Shown here in pieces: positions 25,941-34,814 of a DNA stretch of 56,968 nt; position 1 is the first letter of the stretch, and each line of letters begins with the position of its first letter. Source of the stretch: Chloroflexota bacterium (lineage in GTDB: Bacteria; Chloroflexota; Anaerolineae; UBA4142; SHND01). Location: positions 1 through 56,968 of the forward strand of contig JAKOPZ010000080.1 of NCBI GenBank assembly GCA_029778615.1, read 5' to 3'. A program made the translations under genes and the position numbers. The notes beneath the pieces are model-generated. The model was not told the DNA's origin and did no database searches. It worked only from the letters and a program-made list of their open reading frames with translations.

Positions 25941-25994
25941 CCCGTGTGAAAATTTGTCGCATCTCATTTGAGGTCGAACGTACGAGTATTGCGT

Positions 25995-27545
25995 ATGAGT
26001 GAAATGTATCCGAAACGCGATGCGCGCGATCCCGCGTTGCTGGATTTGGGAGAATTGGATCGCTATGAACGCGCGAGCATTCCGGCGGGTCCGCCGCCCA
26101 AGCAAGACCCCCGGCAGCGCGTATTGAATTTTGACGAAGTGTTTTTGGGTTATAGCGAGGAACAAGCCATTGTCGAAGCGGCGCGTTGTATTCATTGTCC
26201 CTCGCCCGAGCCGTGTATTCTCGGCTGCCCTTTACACAATGATATTCCGACGGCGATGTTGTTGATTGAACAGCGGCGCTTTGTGGATGCGGCGAATGTA
26301 TTTCGCGCGACGAGCAACATGCCCGAAGTGTGCGGACGCATTTGCCCGCAGGAAAGTTTGTGCGAAGGTTCCTGCACGGTCGCGGGGTATGACCGCGCCG
26401 TCAACATTGGCAAACTCGAAGCGTATTGTTCTGATTGGCAGAGGCATCATGAAGGTTTTCCACATTATCAGATTGCGTCGCCGACGGGGCGCCGCGTGGC
26501 GATTGTGGGCAGTGGTCCGGCGGGCATGGCAGTGGCGGAAGAGTTGATGCGCGATGGACATCAAGTCGTCGTGTACGAAGAATGGCCCAAACCCGGCGGT
26601 TTGAACGTGTACGGCATTCCGGGTTTCAAGTTGTATAAAGGCATCATTTTTCAAAAAGCGGAATGGCTCGAAAGCTATGGTGTGAAATTTATTTGCAACA
26701 CGCGCGTCGGGCAAGACATTGCGCTGCAAACATTGTTGGACGAATATGACGCGGTGTTTTTGGGCATCGGCGCGCCGATTGGCAATAAAGCGCGCTTGCC
26801 GGGTGAAGAGTTAAAGGGCGTTTATCAAGCGACCGAATTTTTGGTGCGCGCGAATCTGCCGCTCGAAGACTTACCCGCGCGGATGCGTTCGCGTCCCGAA
26901 ATCGGCAAACATATGGCGGTTATCGGCGGTGGTGATACGTCAATGGATTGCGTGCGGAGTTCGATTCGGTTGCAAAGACAGGCGGGCATGACGGATGCGG
27001 TGATTACCGATTACTATCGCCGCACGGAAAATGAAATGCCCGGACGCGCCGAAGAACGGATGCACGCGAAACAAGAAGGTGTGCAATTTGAATTTCTGGT
27101 CGCGCCCGTCGCGTTTCACGGTGACGAAGACGGGCATGTGCGAAAATTGGAGTTGCAGCGGATGGCGTTGGGCGCGCCGGATGCGTCGGGACGGCGTTCA
27201 CCGCAACCGGTGGAAGGTTCAAATTTTCTGGTGCCGGCGGATGTGGTCGTTCTCGCACTCGGGTACAGTCCTGACCCAACGATTGGCAATTCGATGCCGG
27301 AATTGGAAAAGGGATGGAAAGGTTTGTTCAAGGTGGAAACAGAATTTACAGGCGCGACGAATCTGCCCGGATTATATGCGGCGGGTGATGATGTGCGCGG
27401 CGCGGATTTGGTCGTCACCGCGATTGCGGCGGCGCGACATGCCGCGCGCGCGATGGATGCGTATTTGAGGAGTTTGGATGCGTCGCCGAAGGGTCGGCTT
27501 GAAAACATTCATATAACTGCATCAACTTTGGTTGCGGCGGAATGA
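25995..27545 (+). CDS. NAD(P)-dependent oxidoreductase of the glutamate synthase small-subunit (GltD) type
   Basis: 516 residues from ATG 25995. The N-terminal Fe-S region has two Cys clusters: CIHCPSPEPCILGC (65-78) and CGRICPQESLCEGSC (about 113-127). The FAD-binding motif VGSGPAGMA (about 172) and the NAD(P) motif IGGGDTSMD (about 313) follow, then the C-terminal AAGDDVRGADLVVTAI. It is full-length for the GltD/PreT/NfnB-like flavoprotein family. No large GltB subunit lies in the window, so the partner and the substrate remain open; glutamate synthase, sulfide dehydrogenase and NfnB are alternatives. A strong terminator follows the stop codon. Confidence 0.88.
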   Translation: MSEMYPKRDARDPALLDLGELDRYERASIPAGPPPKQDPRQRVLNFDEVFLGYSEEQAIVEAARCIHCPSPEPCILGCPLHNDIPTAMLLIEQRRFVDAANVFRATSNMPEVCGRICPQESLCEGSCTVAGYDRAVNIGKLEAYCSDWQRHHEGFPHYQIASPTGRRVAIVGSGPAGMAVAEELMRDGHQVVVYEEWPKPGGLNVYGIPGFKLYKGIIFQKAEWLESYGVKFICNTRVGQDIALQTLLDEYDAVFLGIGAPIGNKARLPGEELKGVYQATEFLVRANLPLEDLPARMRSRPEIGKHMAVIGGGDTSMDCVRSSIRLQRQAGMTDAVITDYYRRTENEMPGRAEERMHAKQEGVQFEFLVAPVAFHGDEDGHVRKLELQRMALGAPDASGRRSPQPVEGSNFLVPADVVVLALGYSPDPTIGNSMPELEKGWKGLFKVETEFTGATNLPGLYAAGDDVRGADLVVTAIAAARHAARAMDAYLRSLDASPKGRLENIHITASTLVAAE

Positions 27546-27548
27546 CGT

Positions 27549-27595
27549 AAAAAAGACTCATCCTGAAATAGTTGGTTTCGGATGAGTCTTTTTTT
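27549..27595 (+). terminator. Terminator of the GltD-like gene
   Basis: AAGACTCATCC/GGATGAGTCTT is an 11-bp stem followed by TTTTTTT, with an A-run on the other side, so it may also serve the convergent gene at 27621. Confidence 0.8.
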
Positions 27596-27620
27596 GCGTT
27601 ACTTCTAATTGGCAGGATGC

Positions 27621-28193
27621 TTATTTGGGTTTCGATGCGAATTGTTGAATGGTCTCACCAGTCATCGCATCAATAACGTAGTTCCAATCGCTTGGAATCG
27701 CTTTGAGTGGTTGCGCTTTTTTCGGATCCGCCACAGCGGGTCCGCTAACCGGCATGACACTCACTCCGCAAAAAGTGACAACCCATGCTGGCACATTTTG
27801 GTAGAGCAAATTTTTATCGGCCTCTTCATCATTTCCAACGGTAGAGGCAGCGCCCACAATATCGTTGCTGAAAAGAACATATTGAACTTTGACCGCTGGA
27901 GCTGGTAGTTGCGCGCTAACGTATGAGTTCTTGATTGCAGTCTCCAACGCGTTCTGTTCGCTGATCTTTGGAATGCCAACTTGAGCTGGGTCAGCTGGGT
28001 CATAATGAATAAAGCTTGAAAATGGCGTACCACTTCCGCATGCTGCTTCAATAGACTGAGTGTCGCTCTTGCTTAGATTTTGTGCTTTTGCGGGTGGAGC
28101 ATAGGGATGATTGCCTAAAGCAAAAGCAACAAAAGCAAGCAAAATAGTTATCACGATCCAAGTTATGGGGTGTATTGAAAATTTCACAGACAA
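27621..28193 (-). CDS. Secreted or membrane-anchored protein, unknown function
   Basis: 190 residues with an N-terminal hydrophobic segment (about 9-27, PITWIVITILLAFVAFALG), so exported or anchored. The soluble part ends WNYVIDAMTGETIQQF, reminiscent of the last strand of PepSY-like domains, but the rest shows no recognisable family. AAGGAT lies upstream of the start. Base composition is visibly poorer in G and C than in the surrounding genes, and codon choice differs accordingly. It lies 49 bp behind the next minus-strand gene, which shares these traits, so the two look like a transferred pair. Confidence 0.7.
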   Translation of the reverse strand: MSVKFSIHPITWIVITILLAFVAFALGNHPYAPPAKAQNLSKSDTQSIEAACGSGTPFSSFIHYDPADPAQVGIPKISEQNALETAIKNSYVSAQLPAPAVKVQYVLFSNDIVGAASTVGNDEEADKNLLYQNVPAWVVTFCGVSVMPVSGPAVADPKKAQPLKAIPSDWNYVIDAMTGETIQQFASKPK

Positions 28194-28242
28194 ATATCCT
28201 TCTTAATGAACGCGTGAGAATAGACAGAATCCAAGTGCTCTT

Positions 28243-29028
28243 TCACTGAAGAGGATCTGTCCAAACCTGTAAGGTAGAATCATCCACGCGCCGACGATGG
28301 TAGCGAGGTCCGCCCTTTTGAGTTGGGATACCGGCGGGGGGAACCCAATTACATCCACCGCAAGACTGATATTGCATTGCACTAAAAATCGCCCGATCAC
28401 CATTGGTTCCAGGAATATCGTCACCTAAATCATGTGTTTCTGCTAAATATTGTCGCGACCACGGTTGAGCACCCCACCCGTCTGGAGGTGGTAGGGCTGC
28501 ATCAAAGGGAGTTTCGTCAACTCGCACCAAATCAATCCACATGTTGACACGGTGTTTTCCTGGGCTGTATCTCACTTGATATGAGTGGTTTCCGGGAGTT
28601 GGAGCACCATACAATTGTGGTGGGTCAACGTTATTTATGTTCTGCCCCCATTCACTGAACTTGACAAACCCACCAGCCCACTTCAAATAGCCGGATTGTG
28701 CGAACATGCCGCCGTCTTGGGTTGTTAGACCAGCTGCAAGCATGACCCAAATCGATGAGGTAGATACGTTGCCATTTCCGCATGTCAGGGGCTCACGAGT
28801 ATTAATGTAAGAACTTACTGCAATCGCATTTGGACTAACCCCAGCTTGCCCAAAATCTACTGCACTAGTAAAGTGCAATACCTGTCCATTCTCTTGACAT
28901 GCTTGAGCTGCATCAATATGCGAACTCGCGAACATACTTGAGAATAGTGACAAAATGAAAACGCCAACTATAACCGCGACCGAAACCCGAAGTTGACGAA
29001 CGAGTTCCGTATTCCTTCTTTTAATCAA
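28243..29028 (-). CDS. Secreted protein, unknown function
   Basis: 261 residues. A basic N-terminus (MIKRRNTELVRQLR) and a hydrophobic stretch (about 16-34) make a signal peptide or anchor, possibly cleaved around Ser35-Ala40. The mature part is rich in Gly, Trp and Asp with few Lys, typical of a beta-rich extracellular domain; paired Cys occur at CQENGQ, CGNGN and CGGCN. I do not recognise a family. GC content is low relative to its neighbours. It is transcribed ahead of the gene at 27621 and behind the terminator of the NYN gene. Confidence 0.7.
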   Translation of the reverse strand: MIKRRNTELVRQLRVSVAVIVGVFILSLFSSMFASSHIDAAQACQENGQVLHFTSAVDFGQAGVSPNAIAVSSYINTREPLTCGNGNVSTSSIWVMLAAGLTTQDGGMFAQSGYLKWAGGFVKFSEWGQNINNVDPPQLYGAPTPGNHSYQVRYSPGKHRVNMWIDLVRVDETPFDAALPPPDGWGAQPWSRQYLAETHDLGDDIPGTNGDRAIFSAMQYQSCGGCNWVPPAGIPTQKGGPRYHRRRVDDSTLQVWTDPLQ

Positions 29029-29100
29029 ATAGGGACATGTTCTGAATAGATTGATTTATCGAACTTTCGCTATGAATCCAGTACAGCGCTACTCCCTCAA

Positions 29101-29140
29101 GAAAAACAAGATTCATCCGAAATTTGAGCCAGGATGAATC
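29101..29140 (-). terminator. Terminator of the NYN-domain gene
   Basis: GATTCATCC/GGATGAATC (9 bp, 13-nt loop) is followed on the minus strand by TTGTTTTTC. Confidence 0.65.
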
Positions 29141-29153
29141 CTGTTCTCTGAAT

Positions 29154-30092
29154 TCACATTCCATTTCCCTCGCTTGGTGTTGAAACGGGTTCTTCAGGCA
29201 CAATCATTATCGCGGTGGTTTCGACAGTGGTCGAGATTGCGGAAACATTCAGCGGTGGGGGCGCAGGCGCGGGCGTTGGTGTGGCGAGGGCGCGCAGCAC
29301 TTCGGGATGTTCGCGGCGGAAATGCAAGAGCCGCAGTGTGCGTCCTTCCATATCGCGGATTTCTTCTTCGAGGATGCGGCGTTCTTTGAACCCGGTCAGA
29401 ATCATGTCCACTTGCATTGGGGTCAATTCGACTTGATTGCTCGGGGCGAGCGCGTGCGTCTTTACAAAGAGGAAAGTGAGATAGGGGCGGGTGCGGTCGA
29501 GATATTCAATTAGTTTGAGGAGTTTGATTTCCGCTTGCTGCAAGTCGGGGAATTCAGACGTGTCCAAAGTAGGGTAAGGTTTTCCAAGCGTTACCGGTTC
29601 GCGGACAATCGGCGTCCAACCTTCTTCAAAAATCGGGTCATTAATATCGGCAGCGGCAATCAAATCATTTGACACACAACCCGGCACGCCGGACACGACG
29701 ACTTTTTTGTTAAAGCGATAGCGCGCGCGGGCGACGGCGCGAATAAAATCGCTGTCGCCGGTCATTAAAATCAAAGTGGTCACTGTGGGACGGTCCAGCA
29801 AGCAGTCAATAATGTCCAAAAGCATTGCCATATCGGACGAGCTTTTGTGCGCGACATCGGGACTGCGGCGGGGAATATCGCGCGGGGAAATGCCGGCGAC
29901 TTCGAGCTTGCGGCGATAGAATTCGGGGTGCTCGGTAAAGTCCGCATACGCGTTCGCGAGCGCGACGGGTCCGTATTTGCGGGCTTTTTCCATCAATTTT
30001 TGCGGCTCGGGTTCTATACCATATGTGTTCTTCAAGCCGTACCTAACATTCTCAAAATCAATGAACAAGGCGACTTCGCCATTTTCTGACAT
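29154..30092 (-). CDS. NYN-domain (LabA/DUF88-like) protein
   Basis: 312 residues. The N-terminal NYN (PIN-like) nuclease fold shows ALFIDFENVRYG (first Asp/Glu/Asn), a central KSSSDMAMLLDIIDCL, and ILMTGDSDFIRAVARAR: three acidic positions of a metal-dependent RNase site. The C-terminal half (about 175-265) resembles an OST-HTH/LOTUS-like helical region, ending in a Pro/Ala/Thr-rich tail. These proteins are thought to act on RNA. Nothing in the neighbourhood defines a target. The gene is monocistronic with its own terminator. The 250-bp region upstream (30093-30341), divergent from the glycosidase gene, holds no further gene that I can see. Confidence 0.8.
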   Translation of the reverse strand: MSENGEVALFIDFENVRYGLKNTYGIEPEPQKLMEKARKYGPVALANAYADFTEHPEFYRRKLEVAGISPRDIPRRSPDVAHKSSSDMAMLLDIIDCLLDRPTVTTLILMTGDSDFIRAVARARYRFNKKVVVSGVPGCVSNDLIAAADINDPIFEEGWTPIVREPVTLGKPYPTLDTSEFPDLQQAEIKLLKLIEYLDRTRPYLTFLFVKTHALAPSNQVELTPMQVDMILTGFKERRILEEEIRDMEGRTLRLLHFRREHPEVLRALATPTPAPAPPPLNVSAISTTVETTAIMIVPEEPVSTPSEGNGM

Positions 30093-30341
30093 CGTACTTG
30101 TACAACCCTAACTCACTCGGTGACGCTGGAGAGCGATGTCATGACATTTCACCAAAAGGTCCAAAAGCTCTCTGACGCCAACATGCAATGACGGAAAAAC
30201 AATCTTTGAGCAACCTGAACCGTCATCCAAGAGTGAGCTAGCGCCGTATCTCTCCCAATCAACAGGAATTACCTACGCGCTGCATTTGTGAAACAATACG
30301 AATAGGTTTAAAGTTTGGCAGGATTTTAACAGCATCACTAT

Positions 30342-31463
30342 ATGTTGTCAATCATCTTTTCGCGCTATGTCAAAATCTTGAAATGGGTTGCGCGCGCGGT
30401 CATTCTTTTTGGCTTTGGATACGTTGTTTGGCAGTTCGCCGCGCCGCCGCCGATTCTGGTGACGCTCGGTGCGCCGCAAACGGTACAAACGCTTCATCCC
30501 AAGATGGGCGTGCATACGCGCATGACGGACGAAGTGGAAACATGGAAAATCAAAAAGAATTATGAAATGGTGCGCGAGATGGGCGCAACCTATGTGGTTG
30601 AGTTTTTTCCGTGGGCGTACATTGAAAATGCCAAAGGCGAGTTCGATTGGCAGCACGCCGACGAAATGGTGGACTATGCGCGCACGCAAGGGCTCACCAT
30701 GATGGCGCGTTTGGGGTTTGTGCCGCCGTGGGCGCGTCCCGAAAATACTTCGGTCACGTATTTGGATGAAAACGCGTATCAGGACTTTGGTGATTTCGTC
30801 GCCGCGTTCGCGGAACATTTTCGCGGGCGCGTCAATTATCTCATCATCTGGAACGAGCCAAATGTAAATTTTGAATGGGGACAGCGCCCCGTTGACCCCG
30901 CAGCGTATACGGCGCTGTTAAAAGCAGTGTATGGGCGGGCGCATGAAAAAAATCCCGATGTAAAAATTCTCGCCGGAGCCTTGGCGCCCAATCTCGCGCC
31001 GCCCGGGGCAACGGATGCGATGAACGATTTGGAATACCTCGACAAAATGTATCAAGCGGGCGCGCAAAATTATTTTGACATTTTGTCCGTTCACGCGTAC
31101 GGGTGGAAATCGCCCGAAGACGAAACCCCCTCGCCCGACCGCGTAAATTTCCGCCGCACGGAATTGCTGCGCGACATCATGCTGAAATACGGTGACGACG
31201 CGAAAAGTGTGATGCTCACGGAAGGCGGCTGGAATGACCATCCGCGTTGGACGAAAGCGGTGACACCCGCCGAACGCATTCAAAACACCATCGCCGCGTA
31301 CGATTGGTGTGAAAAAACGGAATGGATTGCCGCGTGCGCGTTGTGGGTATTCCGTACACCCGCGCCGACGTACACGTTCAACGATTATTTCACATTTGTC
31401 ACCCCCGACTTTGATGCGAAACCAATTTATTATGAAGTGCGGAAATACGCGCGCGGCGAGTAG
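30342..31463 (+). CDS. Membrane-anchored glycoside hydrolase of clan A (GH5/GH39-like)
   Basis: 373 residues. A single membrane helix (about 13-31) anchors the protein outside the cell. The (beta/alpha)8 barrel shows the clan-A pattern: acid/base Glu172 in LIIWNEPNVNFEWG and probable nucleophile Glu294 in VMLTEGGWND, plus GATYVVEFFPWAYIE on an early strand. The substrate cannot be predicted; distant relatives cut plant or microbial polysaccharides. The next gene encodes an anchored solute-binding protein 75 bp downstream. The short space between them contains GAGATGGAGAGATGGAGAG-type direct repeats. Confidence 0.78.
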   Translation: MLSIIFSRYVKILKWVARAVILFGFGYVVWQFAAPPPILVTLGAPQTVQTLHPKMGVHTRMTDEVETWKIKKNYEMVREMGATYVVEFFPWAYIENAKGEFDWQHADEMVDYARTQGLTMMARLGFVPPWARPENTSVTYLDENAYQDFGDFVAAFAEHFRGRVNYLIIWNEPNVNFEWGQRPVDPAAYTALLKAVYGRAHEKNPDVKILAGALAPNLAPPGATDAMNDLEYLDKMYQAGAQNYFDILSVHAYGWKSPEDETPSPDRVNFRRTELLRDIMLKYGDDAKSVMLTEGGWNDHPRWTKAVTPAERIQNTIAAYDWCEKTEWIAACALWVFRTPAPTYTFNDYFTFVTPDFDAKPIYYEVRKYARGE

Positions 31464-31538
31464 GGTTGCGCGTTGTGCGCGTTTCGAGATGGAGAGATGG
31501 AGAGTAATCAATTTTCAGTGTTCCGTGAGCAGAGGTCG

Positions 31539-32354
31539 ATGATTAGGAATTGGCGCGTCGGTTCTCTTCCGTTTGCTCTTGTCCTGAGTACGGCGTTACT
31601 GCTGATTGCTTACTGGTTACTTGCGCCCCAATCTCCGCCGAAACCCGACGACACGTGGACGCGCATTCAAAGCGAACGCGTGCTTCGCATCGGCATTGAC
31701 CCGAGTTCGCCGCCGTTCATTGTGGATGATGGCACAGGAAAACTTTCGGGCTTTGATGTCGCGCTGGCGAATGAATTGGCGAAAACGTGGGGCGTGAGCA
31801 TTCAGTACGTTTATACCGGCTTTGATGGTTTGTATGACGCATTGAATGCCCAACAATTCGACCTGATTTTGTCCGCGCTGCCGTACAATCCAAACAAGAC
31901 GCAAGATGTTTTTTTCTCGCACGCCTATTTCAACAACGGACCTGTTTTAATTGTGCGCGGCGATGACGCGACGACAACTGATTTGGCAAATTTGCAGAAC
32001 CGCACCATCGCCGTAGAACTCGGTTCGAACGGCGATGCCGCCGCGCGCAAATGGCAAAAACGTTACGCGTTGAATTTAAAACAATTTGATACCTCGTTCG
32101 ACGCGCTGCGCGCATTACCGCGCGGTGAAGCCAGTGCGGCGATTGTGGACCCGATTACGTTCATTGATTTTCAACGCGCCGAGGCGGATACGGGAATAAA
32201 AAATTGGCGCATCGTCGGCAAACCCCTCGCAGATGAAAATTATATTATCGCCGTGCGAAGAGATTCGCCGTCACTGTTGAAAGAAATTAACGCGGTGATT
32301 GATTCGTTACGGGCAGATGGACGTTTGGAGGAACTGCAAAAGGAAAATTTCTGA
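31539..32354 (+). CDS. Family 3 extracellular solute-binding protein, membrane-anchored
   Basis: 271 residues from ATG 31539. One hydrophobic segment (about 9-28) without a lipobox Cys suggests an uncleaved anchor or signal peptide. The family-3 fold is plain: ERVLRIGIDPSSPPFIVDD, LSGFDVALANELAKTWG, DLILSALPYNPNKTQDVFFS and the C-terminal hinge. Members bind amino acids or small polar ligands for ABC import or for sensing. No permease gene lies nearby, so it may serve a distant transporter or act alone with the glycosidase. A terminator follows at once. Confidence 0.85.
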   Translation: MIRNWRVGSLPFALVLSTALLLIAYWLLAPQSPPKPDDTWTRIQSERVLRIGIDPSSPPFIVDDGTGKLSGFDVALANELAKTWGVSIQYVYTGFDGLYDALNAQQFDLILSALPYNPNKTQDVFFSHAYFNNGPVLIVRGDDATTTDLANLQNRTIAVELGSNGDAAARKWQKRYALNLKQFDTSFDALRALPRGEASAAIVDPITFIDFQRAEADTGIKNWRIVGKPLADENYIIAVRRDSPSLLKEINAVIDSLRADGRLEELQKENF

Positions 32355-32361
32355 CACAAAA

Positions 32362-32395
32362 AATCCGTCGCGTTGTGCACGACGGATTTTTTTTT
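32362..32395. terminator. Terminator between the solute-binding gene and rodA
   Basis: AATCCGTCG/CGACGGATT (9 bp) ends in a nine-T run on the plus strand; the minus side also has an A/T-rich flank, so it serves both convergent genes. Confidence 0.8.
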
Positions 32396-33539
32396 ACACC
32401 GGCTGCGGCTTGGTTCGCAAGCCCAACATTTTTTCGTGGGCGAGAATACTTTGGATGATACCAATCATCATCAAGTACGTAACGAGCGAACTGCCACCCG
32501 AACTGACAAAGGGCAGGGGAATGCCCGTGACCGGCATGATGCCCACGTTCATACCCAAATTGACGAACGCTTGAAAGAATAACGCGGCGGAAAAGCCGAC
32601 CGCAGTCAAGCGCCCGAAGGTGGAACGTGACACTTGTGCCGCGCGCAGCATTCGCAAAAGCACAAACGCGTACAGCGCAAAGAAAAACACGCCGCCGAAA
32701 AATCCCAACTCTTCCCCGATGACGGAAAAGATAAAGTCGGTGTGACGAATGCGAAGAAACTGCAATTGGCTCTGCGTCCCGGCGCCAATTCCGCGTCCCA
32801 AGACTTGTCCCGAACCGATGGCAATGCGCGCCTGATTCACGTTGTAACCCGAACCGAGTGGGTCAGCCGCCGGATTCAAAAAGGTGGTGATACGGTCGCG
32901 TTGATACGGCTGCAAGGTCAGATAAATAATCGGCAGCAGCACGGCGAGAATAATCGCAATCGTCAAAAGTTGTCGCCATGACAAGCCCGCCGCGAGCACC
33001 ATAATGCCCCAAACGAACATGAAAATCAGCGACGTTCCCAAATCGGGTTGTACGTAGGTCATGCCGCTGGGAATCGCGACAAGGGCAAACGAAAAAACCA
33101 ACGTGCGCCATTTGTCCATCTTTTTGCTGTTGTCCGCGAGAAATTTGGCGAGCACCAACACGAGAAACAATTTTCCCACTTCGGATGGTTGCAGCTGAAA
33201 AGGACCGAGCGGAATCCAACGCTGTGCGCCGAGCGTGAACTGTCCCAAGAAAAACACAATCGCCAGCATCGCCAACAGCGCGAGATAAAACAGCCACTGC
33301 AAGCTCGCGAGAATGCGATAGTCCATCTGCGAAAGAATAAACAGCACGACGAACCCGCCGATGGCGTACAAAATTTGGCGAAAGGTGAAATCTTGGAGCA
33401 GATTGCTCGTGTCGAACAATCCTTCGACCGCAGCAGTGGTGTTGTTGATGAGGATGATTCCCAGCAGAACCAAAAGTCCTACCGCGAGAATCAACAGCCA
33501 GTCAAAATTTTGAAAGAGGCGACGTTCTTGTAAAACCAC
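32394..33539 (-). CDS. rodA: Peptidoglycan glycosyltransferase RodA (SEDS family)
   Basis: 381 residues with about ten membrane helices. SEDS motifs are GAQRWIPLGPFQLQPSE, YVQPDLGTSLI, GSGYNVNQARIAIGSGQVLGRG, FSVIGEELGF and the C-terminal GIPLPFVSSGGSSL. It polymerises lipid II glycan strands for lateral wall growth with a class B penicillin-binding protein. It is followed (on the minus strand, upstream) by the min genes, so cell-shape and division-site genes lie together. GTG or TTG alternatives exist at the start, but the ATG at 33539 is adopted. An AT-rich repeat lies between it and minE. Confidence 0.94.
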   Translation of the reverse strand: MVLQERRLFQNFDWLLILAVGLLVLLGIILINNTTAAVEGLFDTSNLLQDFTFRQILYAIGGFVVLFILSQMDYRILASLQWLFYLALLAMLAIVFFLGQFTLGAQRWIPLGPFQLQPSEVGKLFLVLVLAKFLADNSKKMDKWRTLVFSFALVAIPSGMTYVQPDLGTSLIFMFVWGIMVLAAGLSWRQLLTIAIILAVLLPIIYLTLQPYQRDRITTFLNPAADPLGSGYNVNQARIAIGSGQVLGRGIGAGTQSQLQFLRIRHTDFIFSVIGEELGFFGGVFFFALYAFVLLRMLRAAQVSRSTFGRLTAVGFSAALFFQAFVNLGMNVGIMPVTGIPLPFVSSGGSSLVTYLMMIGIIQSILAHEKMLGLRTKPQPV

Positions 33540-33548
33540 GCGTGCATT

Positions 33549-33625
33549 TATGATTTATGATTTATGATTTTTGAATTGCTCCGAATTCGCGCAAATCGAA
33601 AATCATAAATCACAAACCCAAAATC
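33549..33625. repeat. AT-rich tandem and inverted repeat between minE and rodA
   Basis: Three tandem ATTTATG units near 33548-33568 are followed by an inverted copy; ATTTATGATTTT pairs with AAAATCATAAAT around a 26-nt centre. A related copy lies between minD and minC at 34741-34803. Confidence 0.6.
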
Positions 33626-33630
33626 CAAAA

Positions 33631-33903
33631 TCATTCTCCCGAGGCGGCTTTGGCGCGCACCGCTTTGATGGGAATGTCCGCGATAAGACGTTGGCCGCGC
33701 TCGCCGCGTTCCGTCGTAATACGCATGCCCTCGCGGTCAATATCAATCCGCTGCGAAATGGCGCGCACAATATCGTCTTGCAGCATGTGCAGTAATTCCG
33801 GCGAAAGATTGCTGCGGTCAATTTGAATCGCAACTTTGAGCCGCGATTTGGCAACTTGCGCGCTGGGCTCGGAGCGCCTGAAAAGGGAATCGAACCAACT
33901 CAC
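33631..33903 (-). CDS. minE: Cell division topological specificity factor MinE
   Basis: 90 residues from GTG 33903, which overlaps the minD stop (GTGA). The N-terminal membrane-binding WFDSLFRR and the anti-MinCD helix (AKSRLKVAIQIDRSNLSPEL) are followed by the topological specificity domain with RERG-like TTERGERGQRLIADIPI. It drives MinD off the membrane and sets up pole-to-pole oscillation. Presence of MinE implies an oscillating Min system in a rod-shaped cell. Strong translational coupling to minD is expected. Confidence 0.92.
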   Translation of the reverse strand: MSWFDSLFRRSEPSAQVAKSRLKVAIQIDRSNLSPELLHMLQDDIVRAISQRIDIDREGMRITTERGERGQRLIADIPIKAVRAKAASGE

Positions 33904-34715
33904 GCGCCACCTCCGCCATTTGGACTGCGAAACCACCGCTGCACGCGCGATAAAATTCCGGTTTCATCTTCAAACACGCCGAACGGCACATCTTCGCCAA
34001 GGAGCCGCCGCGCAATGCGCCCGTACGCCTGTCCGGCTCGGGATTTTTGTTCATAGGCAACCGGATTGCCGCGATTGGTCGAAGTAATAATCGTTTCGTC
34101 TTCCGGCACGATGCCAATCAAATCAATCGCCAGAATTTCCAACACATCATCGGTAGCGAGCATGTCACCGCGTTTCACCATGCCCGGACGCAGGCGATTG
34201 AGAATCAATTGCGGTTTCGGTTTTTCTGCCGCTTCCACCAAACCGATAATGCGGTCGGCGTCGCGCACCGCGCTCACTTCGGGAGTTGTCACAATCAACA
34301 CCCGGTCGGCGGGCGCAATCGCATTCTTGAAACCATGCTCGATGCCTGCGGGCGAATCAATAATGATAAAGTCCACTTCGGCGCGCAAGTCATCCGCAAG
34401 TTTCATCATTTGCTGCGGGTTCACCGCTGTCTTGTCGCGCGTCTGGGCGGCGGGCAGCATCTGTAATTCCGGCAAGCGTTTGTCGCGAATCAATGCCTGC
34501 CGCAAACGCGCGCGCCCTTCTACCACATCCACAATGTCATAGACAATCCGATTTTCCAAACCCAACACAACGTCGAGGTTCCGCAGCCCGATGTCCGCGT
34601 CCACACACGCTACGCGTTTGCCATGGCGCGCCAACGCCACGCCCAAATTTGCAGTAGTGGTCGTTTTACCCACACCGCCCTTGCCTGAAGTGATGGTGAT
34701 AACAGTCCCGGACAT
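33900..34715 (-). CDS. minD: Septum-site-determining ATPase MinD
   Basis: 271 residues. The deviant Walker A GKGGVGKTTT (11-20), VDADIGLRNLD, and FIIIDSPAGIEHG are the hallmarks of MinD. The C-terminal amphipathic helix GILSRVQRWFRSP anchors it to the membrane when ATP is bound. MinD recruits MinC to block FtsZ at the poles and is displaced by MinE. It is unusually followed by minE with a 4-bp overlap. Upstream, minC is present in two copies. Confidence 0.95.
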   Translation of the reverse strand: MSGTVITITSGKGGVGKTTTTANLGVALARHGKRVACVDADIGLRNLDVVLGLENRIVYDIVDVVEGRARLRQALIRDKRLPELQMLPAAQTRDKTAVNPQQMMKLADDLRAEVDFIIIDSPAGIEHGFKNAIAPADRVLIVTTPEVSAVRDADRIIGLVEAAEKPKPQLILNRLRPGMVKRGDMLATDDVLEILAIDLIGIVPEDETIITSTNRGNPVAYEQKSRAGQAYGRIARRLLGEDVPFGVFEDETGILSRVQRWFRSPNGGGGA

Positions 34716-34740
34716 ACGAATTAACGCTTTAGGAGTTGGG

Positions 34741-34803
34741 ATTTATGATTTCCGCTTATGAGCGCGTCGTTTGCCCGCAAATCATACACCAACAATCATA
34801 AAT
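34741..34803. repeat. AT-rich inverted repeat between minC and minD
   Basis: ATTTATGATT at 34741 pairs with AATCATAAAT ending near 34803. The same core is found at 33549-33625, so the two repeats flank minD-minE. Confidence 0.55.
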
Positions 34804-34814
34804 CAAAAATACAT

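Noticed and set aside
33048-33533. 161-residue open frame on the plus strand over rodA
   Set aside because: A low-complexity shadow (His/Gln/Arg-rich) of the rodA gene, whose membrane and SEDS motifs are clear on the other strand.
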